The notes: generated from the sequence alone by a model not told the origin. A stretch of DNA of 64,000 nt from Latrodectus hesperus (GCA_037975125.1 CM075856.1:5243106-5307105); one strand, 5' to 3'; shown: positions 48,522-59,720, counted from the stretch's first letter. A program made the numbers and translations.

Positions 48522-48632
48522 ACAACACAATTTCATCCAGTAGACGTCGATATGACATCCTCAACGGGGTGTACTCTAATCCAGTAGACGTCTCTTTTTG
48601 GTCCAGTTTAGATCCATGGCACGTCAAATATC
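48522..48632 (+). repeat. Left-end repeat of the ACGTC element, copy 1
   Basis: Starts ACAACACAA and carries CCAGTAGACGTCGATATGAC, GTGTACTCTAATCCAGTAGA, TTTGGTCCAGTTTAGAT and GGCACGTCAAATATC. Matches 50692-50799 closely; the two diverge abruptly after AAATATC. Confidence 0.88.
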
Positions 48633-49556
48633 CAGCTATTTTACGTCCACTATACGTCTACGAGACGTTGCAAGTGGATGGCTCATGAACGAAATTTGGA
48701 TGTATTCATACGCACTGCTCTATACTAGGTAGTTTTATGGATGTATTCTAGATGTGCGTAGATTTTGAAATAATCCATCATCTATCTTAGTGGCTCATAT
48801 ATTTTTGTCCACTAGACAAAGAGAAGATTATTTTTAATTAGCTTGTTACTTATGAAATTGCTTTAGAATCACATTTTTCTTAATTTTCAGTCAAATATCC
48901 TAGATTTTTGACAGATTTACTGTTCTAGTTTAGTTAATGTAATACAATTCTCACAATTGATAAATTAGTATTATTTTTATGCTCATTATTTTATAGTTAA
49001 CCTTTTGAAAATTTAGTTTCTTATTGTTTAAAATAAAACTATTTTTTTTCTTTGAAAAAGTTAAAAATTACTTCTAAGAAGTCTCCAGTGAATGCATAAA
49101 TTAATGAATTACTATTATAACTAGAGAGTAATAAACTATTCAAGGATATTTTTATTTGTAGAGTGTAATTTTTTTATTTTAATGTCAGACAAATTATTGT
49201 TCATACTTTATTTTTTTAATTAATTTTGTAGTAAGAGAAACTTATAAGAATTATTTCTCAGCCAAATATTTTAACTAATTAGATATTATTTCAACAATGT
49301 CTTTTTTTGTAAAAGATAAAAGAGAAACTTTTATTTAATTAAAGTTTTCCACTCAATTGAATATTCCAAATTATTATGACAAAAATTCTGAAAATTACTT
49401 ATTTCATTGTTTAAAAGCTGAATTATTTTCCTTTGTAAATGTTAAAATTTGTTTAAGAAAACATTCTAGCAAGAGTGTAAATCTTAATTAATTCAAGAAA
49501 AATATAACAAACTAATAGAATTTATTTTTATTCTGATTATTATACATAAATATTAA

Positions 49557-50429
49557 TTAACTGAAATGTTTGATTCTTTCATTGATAAATTCTATTTCAC
49601 CATCTGTTGTCTTTGAATACTGTGGAGTTCACCACGCAGCATCTGAAAATAAAGTACATTTAAAATAATTAGCAGTAACAATTAACATTTTCAGATGAAT
49701 AACCTCAGACAAAATAGTAAAAATCCAGAAGACAATTTTCATCAATATTTAATTTATTTCTTATCAATCTGATTAATACATTAAACTGATTGGATGTAAA
49801 TCTCATTATTAAAAAACAGCGTAAATTTATCAGAAAAATATCAGAAATTTCCTTCACTAATTTAAGACATTAAGTAACTTTATAAAAACATAGTTAGAAA
49901 TATTTTTATTTTAATTCAGTAAATGTTTGAAATATATATTTAGTAATTCAATTTCTGAGAAATATCAGCTTTGTAAATATGGTAACCTTTGTGTTTGATT
50001 AAATAATTAAAATTACAAAATGTTTAAAGTATGTTACAAACACCTTCAAATTATCAGATAGAATTGAACATTACTTTTATAATGAAAACAAACATTACTT
50101 TTATAATGAAATTAGTGCTTAAGTAATCAAACAGAGAATTGAATTTATATATTAGCGCGTACATAAATATATTTCATTAAAAAATATTTTTATGAGAAAA
50201 GTGTATTTTATCATCATTTCTGCAAAAGAAAACTTTCAATGACATGCTTATTCAAACATTGCACTTACCTAAAACTAATGGCTTCATATTCAGTCCAAAA
50301 AAGGATTTCTTATCCCTAGCACCAAAATAACTGAACTCAGGTGCCAGTTTATTGGCCATCAATTTTTTTAATGATGCTTATGGTGCAATTCACAGAAGAA
50401 GTTCCCCCAGACAAGCTTAAAAAGTGGCA
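49557..50429 (-). pseudogene. DUF4806-like protein, two 3' exons
   Basis: Exon 50269-50429 follows a TTTGTTTCAG acceptor and reads CHFLSLSGGTSSVNCTISI, then, past one surplus A in an A7 run, LMANKLAPEFSYFGARDKK and SFFGLNMKPLVL, ending at TTAG|GTAAGT. Exon 49557-49642 follows ATTTTCAG and reads DAAW-stop-TPQYSKTTDGE and IEFINERIKHFS before TAA. Leu-Gly-Gly, the L-M-x-x-x-LA-x-x-[FY]S block, KK-x-F and the terminal EIE...I pattern match my recollection of DUF4806, a domain of unknown function in arthropod and cnidarian proteins. The intron is 626 bp. One in-frame TGA and one shift break it. Upstream exons not found; a donor-like site at about 52432 may belong to them. Confidence 0.55.
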
Positions 50430-50691
50430 CTGAAACAAAACAAATAAAAATATAAATATTTTATAATTAAAACATTTTATAATTTAAATTTGAAATTACT
50501 GTATTAATTTTGGCAACATCCATGCATTATGTAGTCATAATAATAATTATTATTTACAGCATAAAATTCACATAAGTTTTAGAAAAATAAATCTAATATA
50601 TATGCCTATACATTTAATAAAGCATATATATAAAAAATAATTATTTAAACAATACAAATTCAAATCAACTATAATATAGTAACAGCGTAAT

Positions 50692-50799
50692 ACAACACAA
50701 GTTCTTCCAATAGACGTTGATATGACATCAGGTGGATGTACTCTAATCCAGTAGACGCTTCATTTTGGTCCAGTTTAGATACATGGCACGTCAAATATC
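50692..50799 (+). repeat. Left-end repeat of the ACGTC element, copy 2
   Basis: Near-identical order of words to 48522-48632 (ACAACACAAG, CCAATAGACGTTGATATGAC, GTACTCTAATCCAGTAGACG, GGCACGTCAAATATC). Downstream, 50893-51010 also resembles 49986-50095 (GATTAAATAA, AATTACAAAAT), and 51175-51245 resembles the DUF4806-like exon, so this is a second, more eroded copy of the element. Confidence 0.85.
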
Positions 50800-52450
50800 A
50801 TAATACCAATTTTAGAAATGTTTATCTTTTTCATTACATATATGCTAAACCTAAGGGACTAATTTCTGGAAAAAATATACTATTTAATCTTTTACCCTTT
50901 GGAATTGATTAAATAACTGAAATTACAAAATATTTAAAATTTGTAATGAATTTTCAAATTAGCAAAACAAGAGTTAGATTAATAGGTAAAATTTAACATT
51001 ACCATTAAAAGAACAGAACTTAAAATATAAAATATAGAATTGAATTTACATATTACTGCTAAATATAAACAGAAATGTTATTTACTAAGGAATATATTAA
51101 ATATTTTGATTAAACATTTTTACAAAAGTAAACTCTTAATAAAATTTAATACATGATATATTTATTTACAATTTGCACTCAGTAGAAACAAATTGCCATG
51201 TTTTGAATCCTTTAAAGGATTTATTTTCTTTTGCTCTACATTAGTTCAAATAAGCATAAATAATATAGAAAAATTAATTTTTTTTAATTTGCTTATTTTA
51301 AATTTAATCTCATCCTCAGGTATATAAATTTGTTATTTTCATTTAACTGAAAAGGAAAACAAAATTTAGAATTTATAAATGATGTACATTTTATCTCTTA
51401 AAAATACAATTCAACTTTATCAATCAAAATAATTAAAGCATAACACAATAAAAAAATTTAAAATCTTAAATATAAAAAGCTAACTATTTATAAAACAAAT
51501 TATTTATTCAATTTATTTGAAACTAGGTTCAGCCCATCATAAGCAATTTTTCATGCAAAGCAGAGCAGAATATGAAACACTATAGAAAAAATGAATTTCC
51601 AATCAATATTCAATAAATTAATGATGTTTACTGTGATCAAATGTGTACATCTTTTTTAATGATATTCAAATTAGATTAATAAAGAAGTAATATTTAATAG
51701 AACTAAAAATCAGGTTATTGTGTGAAACGTAGATGCCATTCAGCTTATTCTTGCCAGTAAAGTCTTTGAAGTCTGTAGAAAAGTGAACTACTACAAAATA
51801 ACTTTAAAAGAATACAATTAAAAATAGAAGAATATTGATATTTCTGTTTAAATCTAAATCAGAGAATCATTTATTAAGTCAAATTAATCAACAGAATTTG
51901 AATGGAAGTACACATATAATATTCATTCCAGAAACTGTTCGTTGTTCTGTTTACGTAATCATTTTCCTAATATTGATTAATTTTTATCTTGTTGAAATCA
52001 AGATATAAATACATAAGTCTTTGTATGACAAAATAATAATAAATTTAAGTAATTTTGGAGAGAAAAAATGGTTTTTACTAAAGAAAATTACTTTGTGGTA
52101 TTTTCATCCAGCAATTTTCATCCTAATCGCAATATTTGCAATTTTAGCCTAAAAATAATTTTAAAATTTAATGACATAAAAAAATTATTACATTCTGCTA
52201 TCAAGCACAATTTATAAATAAAAGCAATATTTACCTTTTAACATTAATTTAAAATAGTTACAAATGTAATTTTTTAAAGTAAAAAAACACTTTAAACATA
52301 GTTTTCTACACTTAGATAACACTACTCAGTTTTTAAACCTTATTTCTATTATGACTTCTTTGGAATAAAAATAAGTTATTTAAAAAGAAAAGCAATTATT
52401 TTTTAACTTACTTCGTTAAACACTTCTTAACGTAGCAATAAACGACTGTA

Positions 52451-52494
52451 GACTGTGAGCACAGACTAATATGACTGTGAGCACAGACTATATT
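52451..52494 (+). repeat. 22-bp direct repeat, two copies
   Basis: GACTGTGAGCACAGACTAAT-AT at 52451 is followed immediately by a near-identical unit at 52473; a third partial GACTGTGAGG begins at 52502. It lies in the right half of the ACGTC element. Confidence 0.85.
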
Positions 52495-52589
52495 GGTCGT
52501 TGACTGTGAGGCAAACGATAATTTAAAATTATGGAAGCAATAAACATAAATAATTACAATTGCAGTTAATTACCTACTTTTAATACATG

Positions 52590-52876
52590 TCACGATAACA
52601 TCCTTTATGAACGTCTTAAGTACGTCCACCATGCACGTCCAAATTACATCTATCATGGACATATAAATTACGTCTATTACAGATCCAAATGCTAATAATC
52701 CAAAACTCATCCATCGTGGATGTCAATCCGACGTTCATATATAGTCGATAGAAGACCATCCAGTTCACATCTAACCATGGACGTCTTTATGACATCCAAA
52801 AGGTATCCAGGACGTCTTTTGGACTCTATGGATCTTTAAAAGACGTCTAATAGACGTGTGTGGTTGTATGGGTTAT
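52590..52876 (-). repeat. Right subterminal ACGTC-motif array
   Basis: Repeated short words ACGTC/GACGT occur about every 15-30 bases (CACGTCCAAATTACATC, GGACGTCTTTATGACATCC, AAAAGACGTCTAATAGACGT), ending TGTGTGGTTGTATGGG. Such repeated motifs near the ends are typical of transposase-binding sites in several DNA-transposon families; that role here is inferred. Confidence 0.75.
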
Positions 52877-53015
52877 TAGTAAAATAGAGACCCAGAATTT
52901 TTATGTGTTTAGACCAAAAGATAGGTAATTAGTTGATAGTTAGTTCAAAATTTACAGGAGAATTTTTGGAAGAGAAATAAATAACTGAACATTTTGGGGA
53001 ATGAATTTTTAGTTT

Positions 53016-53899
53016 CTATTCCTTACACCCCTGTTCAGGTTGTATGATTGCAGTCTGCATTTTTCGCTGAAGACTTTCTTGTGATGAATGAGCAGCCAAA
53101 AGGATTATGTCATTAGCATAAATAATACACTGAATGTCAGGAGATAGAAATTCGTAAATATCTGACATATAAATCATGAAAATAAAGGGAGAAAGAACGC
53201 TGCCTTGAGTAACACCTCTATTAGAGAAGGTGGGTTGAGATAAAGTTCCACGCCATTTCACTCTAAAACTTCTATCTGATAAAGAACCCAATATCCAATG
53301 AGCAACATTTCCTCTGATATCAAATTGGAGGAGCTTATAATTAAGGCCGTCTGGCCACACTGAATCGTAAGCTTGAGATATGACCACAGTTGCACATATG
53401 ATATATTTTCTATGTGAGCGTAAAGCTATAATATGATGATGAATCATAGAAAGAACACTATCGCAGTCTCTATGAGGAATAAATCCATGATGATTTATTT
53501 GAAAAAGGAGATATGATTTATAAGACAATTTAATATCATGCGTTCCATGACCTTACATAGAATACTTGTAAGAGATATTGGGTGATAAGAATTTACTGAT
53601 GTAGCATCTTTCCAAGGTTTAATTATATGAATTAGTTTGAATTTCTTCCAAGGCGGGGGAACAGTACCGCTTAACCAAGAGTTATTTATGAGTGACAAAA
53701 GGAATCGTAAAGCTATGTTTGATAGACCTTTCAAAATTTTAGCTGATATTAAATCAGGACCAGCAGAAGTACTTTTACATTTATAAATCGCCAATTGGAG
53801 CTCTGAGAGGGAGAATGCAGAGTTATATTCTAAATCAAAGTTTGAACATATATCGAGGTAGTACTTCAGTTTCAGATTGACGAGAATAAAATTTGACAA
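53016..53899 (-). pseudogene. LINE A reverse transcriptase
   Basis: Two overlapping minus-strand frames. 53899-53495: FSLSELQLAIYKCKSTSAGP (fingers), GTVPPPWKKFKLIHIIKPW, and SVNSYHPISLTSILCKVMER. 53528-53016: HHGFIPHRDCDSVL, motif A as ATVVISQAYDSVW (the LDLS-type Asp is replaced, VIS), motif B GVTQGSVLSPFIFMIY, and motif C IIYANDIILLAA, where the catalytic YADD reads YAND. The thumb follows to about 52877 (EWNRN, WSKHIKILGLYFTNN). One frame change separates the two parts. With the motif A and motif C aspartates changed, the enzyme is dead. Confidence 0.82.
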
Positions 53900-54726
53900 A
53901 TAAGTTAGCCTGATCTACATGGTCCGAAATAATTGAAATTTTGCCAGGAATTAGAAGGTGATTAGTTGGTGAGTCAGGAGATCTATTTTTAAGTCTTTTA
54001 AGAATAGATTAAATGTCTTTACATATACAAGCTTTTGTTATAATTTTATCCTAGATATTTCTGGAAAAAGTTAGAAGAAGCTGATGAAGTTTTGCAAAAA
54101 TTCGTTTGTACTGTATCCACAGAGTCTGATTAAGTGAAATTAAATTGAACATTAAATAAAACAAAAAACCTGAACAGTTACTAAAATTCAAAAAAGTGCG
54201 CTAGTAGTAAAATAATTTTTTTTAAAAAAGTATGAATGTTTTTTGCACCTTCTTCCTGACTCAATTCTTTCTTCAATGTTAAGTTCTACACATTTAATAT
54301 TTGGTTGAGGAGACTTCATCATTGGTTGTTCGGGATATATAATTCACTGATTCATAGAATTAGTTAGACTTATTTTTCTTGACTGGATAGATCTTGCACG
54401 ACTCTTTCTTGTGGGAGATCTGTAAACTGATCCAGCTAGATTCAAACATGTTCACATGCATTCTTTTATGAATGAGAAAATTTGTTGAACCATTTGAGCT
54501 TGTCTAGCCTGTATCGCAAGTAATTTTGCTTCAATTATAGAAACCATCTCAGTCACTGTTTTTTTTTTTACATTATCAGTTATTTCAATTCAATTCGGCA
54601 AGAAATTAAGATGACTTTTGGTTACACTGGAGTAACTGGTTTTTAAAAATTTATTATAAATATTCTTGCATCAATAAATGGAAGGTGTTTCATGCTTTTA
54701 AAATGTAAGAATTTTTTTTCTAGCCT
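53900..54726 (-). pseudogene. LINE A region between ORF1 and reverse transcriptase, endonuclease deleted
   Basis: Minus-strand pieces DSPTNHLLIPGKISIISDHV and DQANLFVKFYS (about 53880-53990) are the linker before reverse transcriptase. Further up only ORF1-tail-like fragments are seen. No endonuclease motifs (WNARS, GDFN, SDH) fit in this ~800-bp space, so that domain was lost. Confidence 0.5.
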
Positions 54727-55503
54727 CTAAAGGCAAGAAATGTCATTAGTTACATGATTTCTCTGACAGTTTATACATTTATGTGTTTCACTGGCACAGG
54801 GAGAGTCTTTACGGATTGTTCCACAGTTTTTACTTAGGAAGACGTCTTGTTTGCATTTTTTTCGTCGGGTGAGTATATTTATATCATTTTCCTCATTCAC
54901 AAATGTTATCAATAAAAGGAGAAATTGGAATGATGGAATAAAATAAGTTAATAGTTTGAGTTCGATGATATCCAATGACGCTCACTAAAATATTTTCTTT
55001 CAATTCTTCAGAGTTCTTTTTTGTGAATCTTTGTAAGCTTAATATCGTTAAGCCACATTTTGCGCGATTTCTTCAGCAACCAGATGTAAAGGTAGTTCCA
55101 CATTTATTTCTTTTATAAGAAATCTTGAAGATTCTATTCAGATTGAAACATGGCGTTCACATGTACTCCAAGAATGTTGGTTATCTTGCTTATTTAAACA
55201 GCAGTATCTGGGCAATTTGTTTCGAATAGAAGCTTATCTTGACGGGTGTGTTGAATTTGTATTATTTTCTTCTTTCTTTACAAGTTGAACTACTTCTTGC
55301 TTTAAATTGTAAGATTTATTTGGAATAGATGCAGTACCATCAGTGAGACATAGGAAACTGAATAACTTAGTAATAAAATTTTTCGTAGCTAACTGGATTA
55401 GTTGTGGAATAGAATCTTCGAAAGTTAATAATCTTGGAGTGTTTATTTTTGGAATGCGCAAATCGCAATCCATATAAATCATTTCAGTCTCTGCTTCAGT
55501 CAT
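54727..55503 (-). pseudogene. LINE A ORF1 (gag-like)
   Basis: Starts at ATG 55503 (MTEAETEMIYMDCDLRIPK) with an acidic N-terminus, continues through shifted frames, and reaches a Cys-rich segment in 54975-54727: TRRKKCKQDVFLSKNCGTIR, CASETHKCINCQRNHVTND. That corresponds to the CCHC knuckles of I/R1-type ORF1 proteins with some Cys/His changed. Role: RNA binding in the retrotransposition particle. Broken by several shifts. Confidence 0.6.
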
Positions 55504-55896
55504 TTTAAATCCATAATTAAAAAAATAAACAATATAAAAATTTTAAAAAATGAAAAAAATGAAAAAAAGAATAACTAAAAAATTTGAATAATAAAGTTAA
55601 AGAATAAAAAAACTCAATTTTAGTCAATTAAACACTAAGCCAAAGCCAGACGATAATTTCAACACGAAAAAGGAGAAAAAGTGTCAAAGAAAACATTAAA
55701 TAATGAGAAAAATAATCAGAGCTCAAAATTTACGTATTTCGCAATTCAGAACAATCCTCCATTTTTTGAATATTGGTTTGTTGGTTGATTGGGAGCTGTT
55801 CTGAGATTTTTAGCTGCCCCGGCTTTTGTCTCTATTAATCTAGAAAAATCTATATTTAAAATATTTTGAAGTTTAAGAGGAATTTAATAAATGTTT
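55504..55896. other. Junction between LINE A and LINE B
   Basis: A-rich plus strand with no coding match. It would contain the 5' leader of LINE A and the 3' tail of LINE B, both on the minus strand. No clear poly(A) tail. Confidence 0.4.
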
Positions 55897-56178
55897 TTAA
55901 TTTATTTTTTTTGAGTAAGATGCGACGATTTTGATTAACTGTTTATAACTTGTTATTTGCACTGGTACTTTTAAATTATGCAAAAACTGTTTCCGGTACT
56001 GGATATAGTTGGGGCAATATAAGATTATATGTTCAGCAGTATCAACTGCATAGCATGAGCAGCATCTGTCTGAGTCAGCTAGATTGAATCGATTAAGAAA
56101 AACAGGAGTCAGAAGCATTTTGTATAGAAATCTTGCAAGTAAAACATCTTCTTTACGTGAGTTGAGAGATTTTTTCAT
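55897..56178 (-). pseudogene. LINE B terminal zinc finger
   Basis: Frame reads LARFLYKMLLTPVFLNRFN, DRCCSCYAVDTAEHIILYCP, a CxxC...H...C finger closing pol in this LINE group, then ends at 55897. An upstream phrase with stops continues from the RNase H. Confidence 0.72.
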
Positions 56179-56289
56179 AGAGTTTCATTCCGGGAGGACT
56201 CCAACCCTTAGGTAATATTTACTGATTTTGAATATTTTATCTTGAGATTTTTCAATGTTACTTTTGATGTATGAGTAAAAGTCTTCTAT

Positions 56290-56649
56290 TGTAATCTACT
56301 CTATATCAACATTGTGTTTTGTGACCGTTTTGGCTAGTTTATCTGCTTTTTCATTTGTTATATCTTTGTGAACTGGAACCCAAATAATTTGGAGTTCTTT
56401 AAAGAATTTTAAGGCCTGCCATATTTTGTGTTTTAATCTTAGTATTATACTTGCTGATTTTTGGTTACATTCCATAAGGGCGATAAGGACAGATTTACTA
56501 TCTGTATATATTATATGTCTTTTTTCGTAGTTGAGTAACTCGTCTATTGCTTGACAGATCGCCATTGTTTCAGCAAAAAAGACCGAATTTATATTGTTTA
56601 CTATGTATCCAAGTGATCCTTTTTTAGACCATCCAGCAATGGATGTCAT
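56290..56649 (-). pseudogene. LINE B RNase H domain
   Basis: Degrades the RNA of RNA-DNA hybrids during retrotransposition. Frame 56649-56296 contains VFFAETMAICQAIDELL (catalytic Glu), HIIYTDSKSVLIAL (catalytic Asp) and IIWVPVHKDITNEKADKLAK (His and final Asp). The first Asp strand is upstream in a different or degraded frame (SIAGWSKKGSLGYIV). The domain is one of the better-preserved parts of the element. Confidence 0.78.
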
Positions 56650-56913
56650 GTGTTCTTTTTTAGATGCATCTGTGCCTATTCTGTTAAGTTGATTTAGTAA
56701 GCTATTGTCAAAATCATTACAAAACTGAATAATTTCTTAATTAGTGAGAGATTTATCTTGGAAATCATATTCGTCGACATGGATGGAGCAGTTGTTTGGA
56801 AAGTGAATTTGTGGATACATAAGATGAATGAAATATGACATTTTAATGTTTTTCCTCCTCTGTTATTTTCACTAGGGGTATGTGATATCCTTTTTCAAAG
56901 CAATCACAGCTGT

Positions 56914-57318
56914 TTAGAATGATATTAAAGGTGATTGTTGTTCCAATGAGACGTGTTTTAACCAGAATCTGCTTGATATTTCCCTAAAATCAGATTCTAC
57001 AGCGCCAATATTTGCAATCTTGCGTCGGAGAATATTAGGAGTCCATCTAGATAAGCCTGAAGCAATTCTTAATGAAGACATTTGTATTGTTTCTAAAGGT
57101 TTTATGACTGAATGATTTCTTAAACTTAAAATATTGCCAGTGTAATGTAGAATACTGCAGATAGATGATTTTGCTAATTGGATTAGATGATGCGATATTG
57201 CTCCATAATTTTTGTTAGAGAGTATTTTTAAAATATTTATCCTTTTAGATGTGGATATTCTAGTTTTCTTTATGGCTAATTTAAGCTCGTTGATTGTAAA
57301 TTTTGCATTTAAATTCAC
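56914..57318 (-). pseudogene. LINE B reverse transcriptase, catalytic core deleted
   Basis: One frame begins with the finger helix FTINELKLAIKKTRISTS and passes directly to thumb sequence INILKILSNKNYGAI, SSICSILHYTGNILS, SSLRIASGLSRWTPNIL. Motifs A, B and C (DxxxAFD, PQGS, YADD) that belong between them are absent, and the junction is in frame. A precise in-frame deletion of roughly 450-500 bases of pol is implied from family spacing. Confidence 0.68.
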
Positions 57319-57652
57319 ATTCTCTGGTCCTGAGTAGTCAATTGGTATCGGCTAATGGTATATTTTGTTATTGAAGTGCATTGTGAAAGCTTCACTTTGG
57401 GATTTTGGTGAATGTAGTTCTTGATTATTAAAATTTATTAAGAGGTTAGAATTTTGGATATCTCAGTATCGACGATTCCTTGAGCTAAATATCTGGAAAA
57501 GTAGATACGAGTTTTCTGCTTCTTGCAGACATCATCCCAATATTTGGTTTTAGAAGATTTTATGATATATCTTAATTTTGCAGAAAATGTTTTGTACAAA
57601 ATCCAATTCTTGGTTTTTAAGGTATTTCTGGATTTCTTTAGATAACCTTTTT

Positions 57653-58350
57653 TTAGAAATAAAAATTTGCAACATAGGTTATTCCACCACGGGGGATACT
57701 CTTTTCAGGTAATTTTTTCTCATAGCTGTTGTCTTCTGTGGCTTTAACTTTATTATTATGGAAATTTTCAGATGAACTGTTAGTTCCACTACACAACTCT
57801 TCGTTTATTTGGTTGATAATTTCTTTCCATCTGAGTATCCTATACACTCTTGGAGTTTGATCTAAAGTAAGAACGTGTGTGTCAATAATTAGTAACAAGT
57901 GCTTGTTTCACCGCCATATAAATCATGTTTGATATTAAAATCTCCTAAAATTAAGCATTTATGTGTTATATATTTTTGAATATACTGATATTCGTTACAT
58001 TAAATTTTTTCTTTAGGTATATATATGTTCAATATATGGAACGTGTTGTTCCTTTTCATTCATTTCAAAAGATTTTCATGATCAATATTTCTGTTCCACT
58101 GCTGCTATATATTTTCTTATAAATTACTTGTGAGGATAATGATACTGACACTGCAATCGCTAGGCCGCCTCCACTTATATTCTCTCTGTATTTTCTATAG
58201 ATGATTTTTTTCTTTAGGTTAAATAAATCTCTTGGTCTAACTTTTATTGTATAATTAATACATCTGCAGAAATGAAAGGTTCTAACTAAAATATGTCTGT
58301 TTTATTTGTAACGCTCCTCGCATTCCACTGCACAATTTTCATTTTTAAAT
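57653..58350 (-). pseudogene. LINE B endonuclease and linker
   Basis: Minus-strand pieces: KIVQWNARSVTNKTDIF (about 58290-58345), LILGDFNIKHDLYGGETST (about 57900-57960), then frame 57898-57653 with LIIDTHVLTLDQTPR and a Ser/Asn-rich linker. These are the N-terminal strand, the GDFN motif and the region before reverse transcriptase of AP-type endonucleases. Several stops between the pieces. Confidence 0.65.
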
Positions 58351-58399
58351 TGTATTAATAAACTAAAGATTTATAACATTCATATAAAACAGATATAAA

Positions 58400-59720
58400 T
58401 AAATTATTGATTTGAAATCCTTTCAAGAATTAAGTTAAAGTTAAATGGGTTAGGTAGATAACTCTAATTATCCAACAGAGAAATCTGAGAGATCAATCTC
58501 TCTCTCTCTCTGTTTCATATTGATGAGAGTCCATCTGATCTGACTTTGAAGATTGGGTTTTTTACTATCTTTGATTTTTTCTTTCTCTTTCAGGAGTGGT
58601 TGGTGGGGTTGACTTTGAAATTGTTTCATTAATTTTAGTAAAGACGGATTCATTGATTTTATTTACAGAAGAGTCTAAAGATTTTTTAAACATATTGTAA
58701 ATTTTAGTTAGTTGTTGTTCTATGATTTTTTTCAATTGAGGTTATCAGTTTAAGGGACAATTTATCAAAAGTCCCTTGCATCGATTCTATATCTGCTCTA
58801 GTTATAGACATAGGAGCTTTCTTTGCGTATGAGATGTTTTTGATTGTGAATTGCCTTCTAGCTTCGCTTAATGTCAAATTATTTTCTGCCTTAAATTTAA
58901 GAATTTTTTTCTTTGCTCTGGTTGGACATTCATTGTCATCGGCTCTATGTAAGCCTGTACAGTTTGAGCAGCTCATCTGATTTAGGCACATTTCTCCATG
59001 TTTTTCATCTCCGCAATGCACTTATAATATTTCGTAAGGACATTTGTTAGAGTTATGAGTGAATTGGAAACACTTACCGCATTGGCGAGGTGAATCTATA
59101 AATAGCTCCACTCTATGGTTGGTAAAGAACAGTTTTATTTCTTTTGGTATTTTGATTCCCAGAATAGATACCAGAACTGGACAATTTTTCTTGTTAAATA
59201 TTATTTTTAAAATTGGAATTTAATTTTCAGCAATTAGTTCTCCTGCTATCTTTTTCAGAGAAGTTTAAGTTGGAATATTAAGCAGCAGAAACCTGGTTGA
59301 GATATTTTCCCATAATATTTGATAGTGCAGAGATGGTACCCCTTGTAAATCTTTATTATGTAATATTTCTTTGGCTGTTTCCATGTCTTGCGTTGTCAGT
59401 AGTAATCAACCGTATCTTGTTATTATCTTGTTAGAGATCTTTTTGAAGTTTTTTATCTTCATCATTAGCTCGTTTTTTAAATATTTTACTGGGGTTTATT
59501 TTTAAGAATTGACTTTCCATTGCTGACTTTAAGAATATGTTGAGTGCATTTGCTCCCTTTTTTTTGCTGCCAATAGACAGTTCATATCATTTTCTGAGGT
59601 CCTAAAGAAATTTGCTTCATAACTGCTTTCTACTGCCATGTTTAAATCCATGTTGTTCACATCTTCATTTTGTAGTAAATCTAATTCTTGAATTTTAGAG
59701 GAAGCCAGACTTATGGCATA
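58400..59720 (-). pseudogene. LINE B ORF1 (gag-like, zinc knuckles)
   Basis: The N-terminus near 59650 reads MDLNMAVESSYEANFFRTSE. Frame 59021-58704 has the Cys-rich part HCGDEKHGEMCLNQMSCSNC, TGLHRADDNECP, then KKILKFKAENNLTLSEARRQ, typical of the knuckle-to-coil region of these ORF1 proteins. A preceding knuckle CFQFTHNSNKCP lies at about 59040-59080 in another frame. The C-terminal part is charged (58653-58468). Confidence 0.68.

Larger units (their letters stand above)
48512..52876 (-). mobile_element. Unclassified element with ACGTC-rich ends and a DUF4806-like gene
   Basis: Interrupts LINE A's reverse transcriptase, so both borders are known to within a few bases. The ends form a short inverted match: CCCAAACAACACA on the left and, reading inward from the right, CCCATACAACCACACA. 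Subterminal regions (48531-48680 and 52590-52860) are packed with GACGTC, GGACGT and ACGTCC motifs spaced roughly 15-30 bases. The left end is repeated at 50692-50799. The only gene recognised is the DUF4806-like one at 49557-50429. No DDE, integrase, tyrosine recombinase or Rep/helicase motif was found. The target duplication is unresolved. Probably a non-autonomous DNA transposon, possibly two nested or tandem copies. Confidence 0.65.
46930..55503 (-). mobile_element. I/R1-like non-LTR retrotransposon A, split by a 4.36-kb insertion
   Basis: In minus-strand order: gag-like ORF1 (55503 to about 54200), reverse transcriptase (53899-53016, thumb to about 52877), [insertion 48512-52876], rest of thumb (48511 to about 48120, itself carrying a SINE), RNase H remnants (about 47770-47400) and the C-terminal zinc finger (47280-46957). 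The endonuclease expected between ORF1 and reverse transcriptase is missing. Possession of RNase H plus a terminal zinc finger sets it apart from the jockey-like element at 22 kb. Confidence 0.75.
55890..59720 (-). mobile_element. I/R1-like non-LTR retrotransposon B with internal deletion
   Basis: In minus-strand order: ORF1 (about 59720-58400), endonuclease (58350-57890), start of reverse transcriptase joined directly to the thumb (57318-56914), RNase H (56649-56290) and terminal zinc finger (56178-55897). Same architecture as LINE A but a separate copy, lying immediately beside it in the same orientation. Confidence 0.75.
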
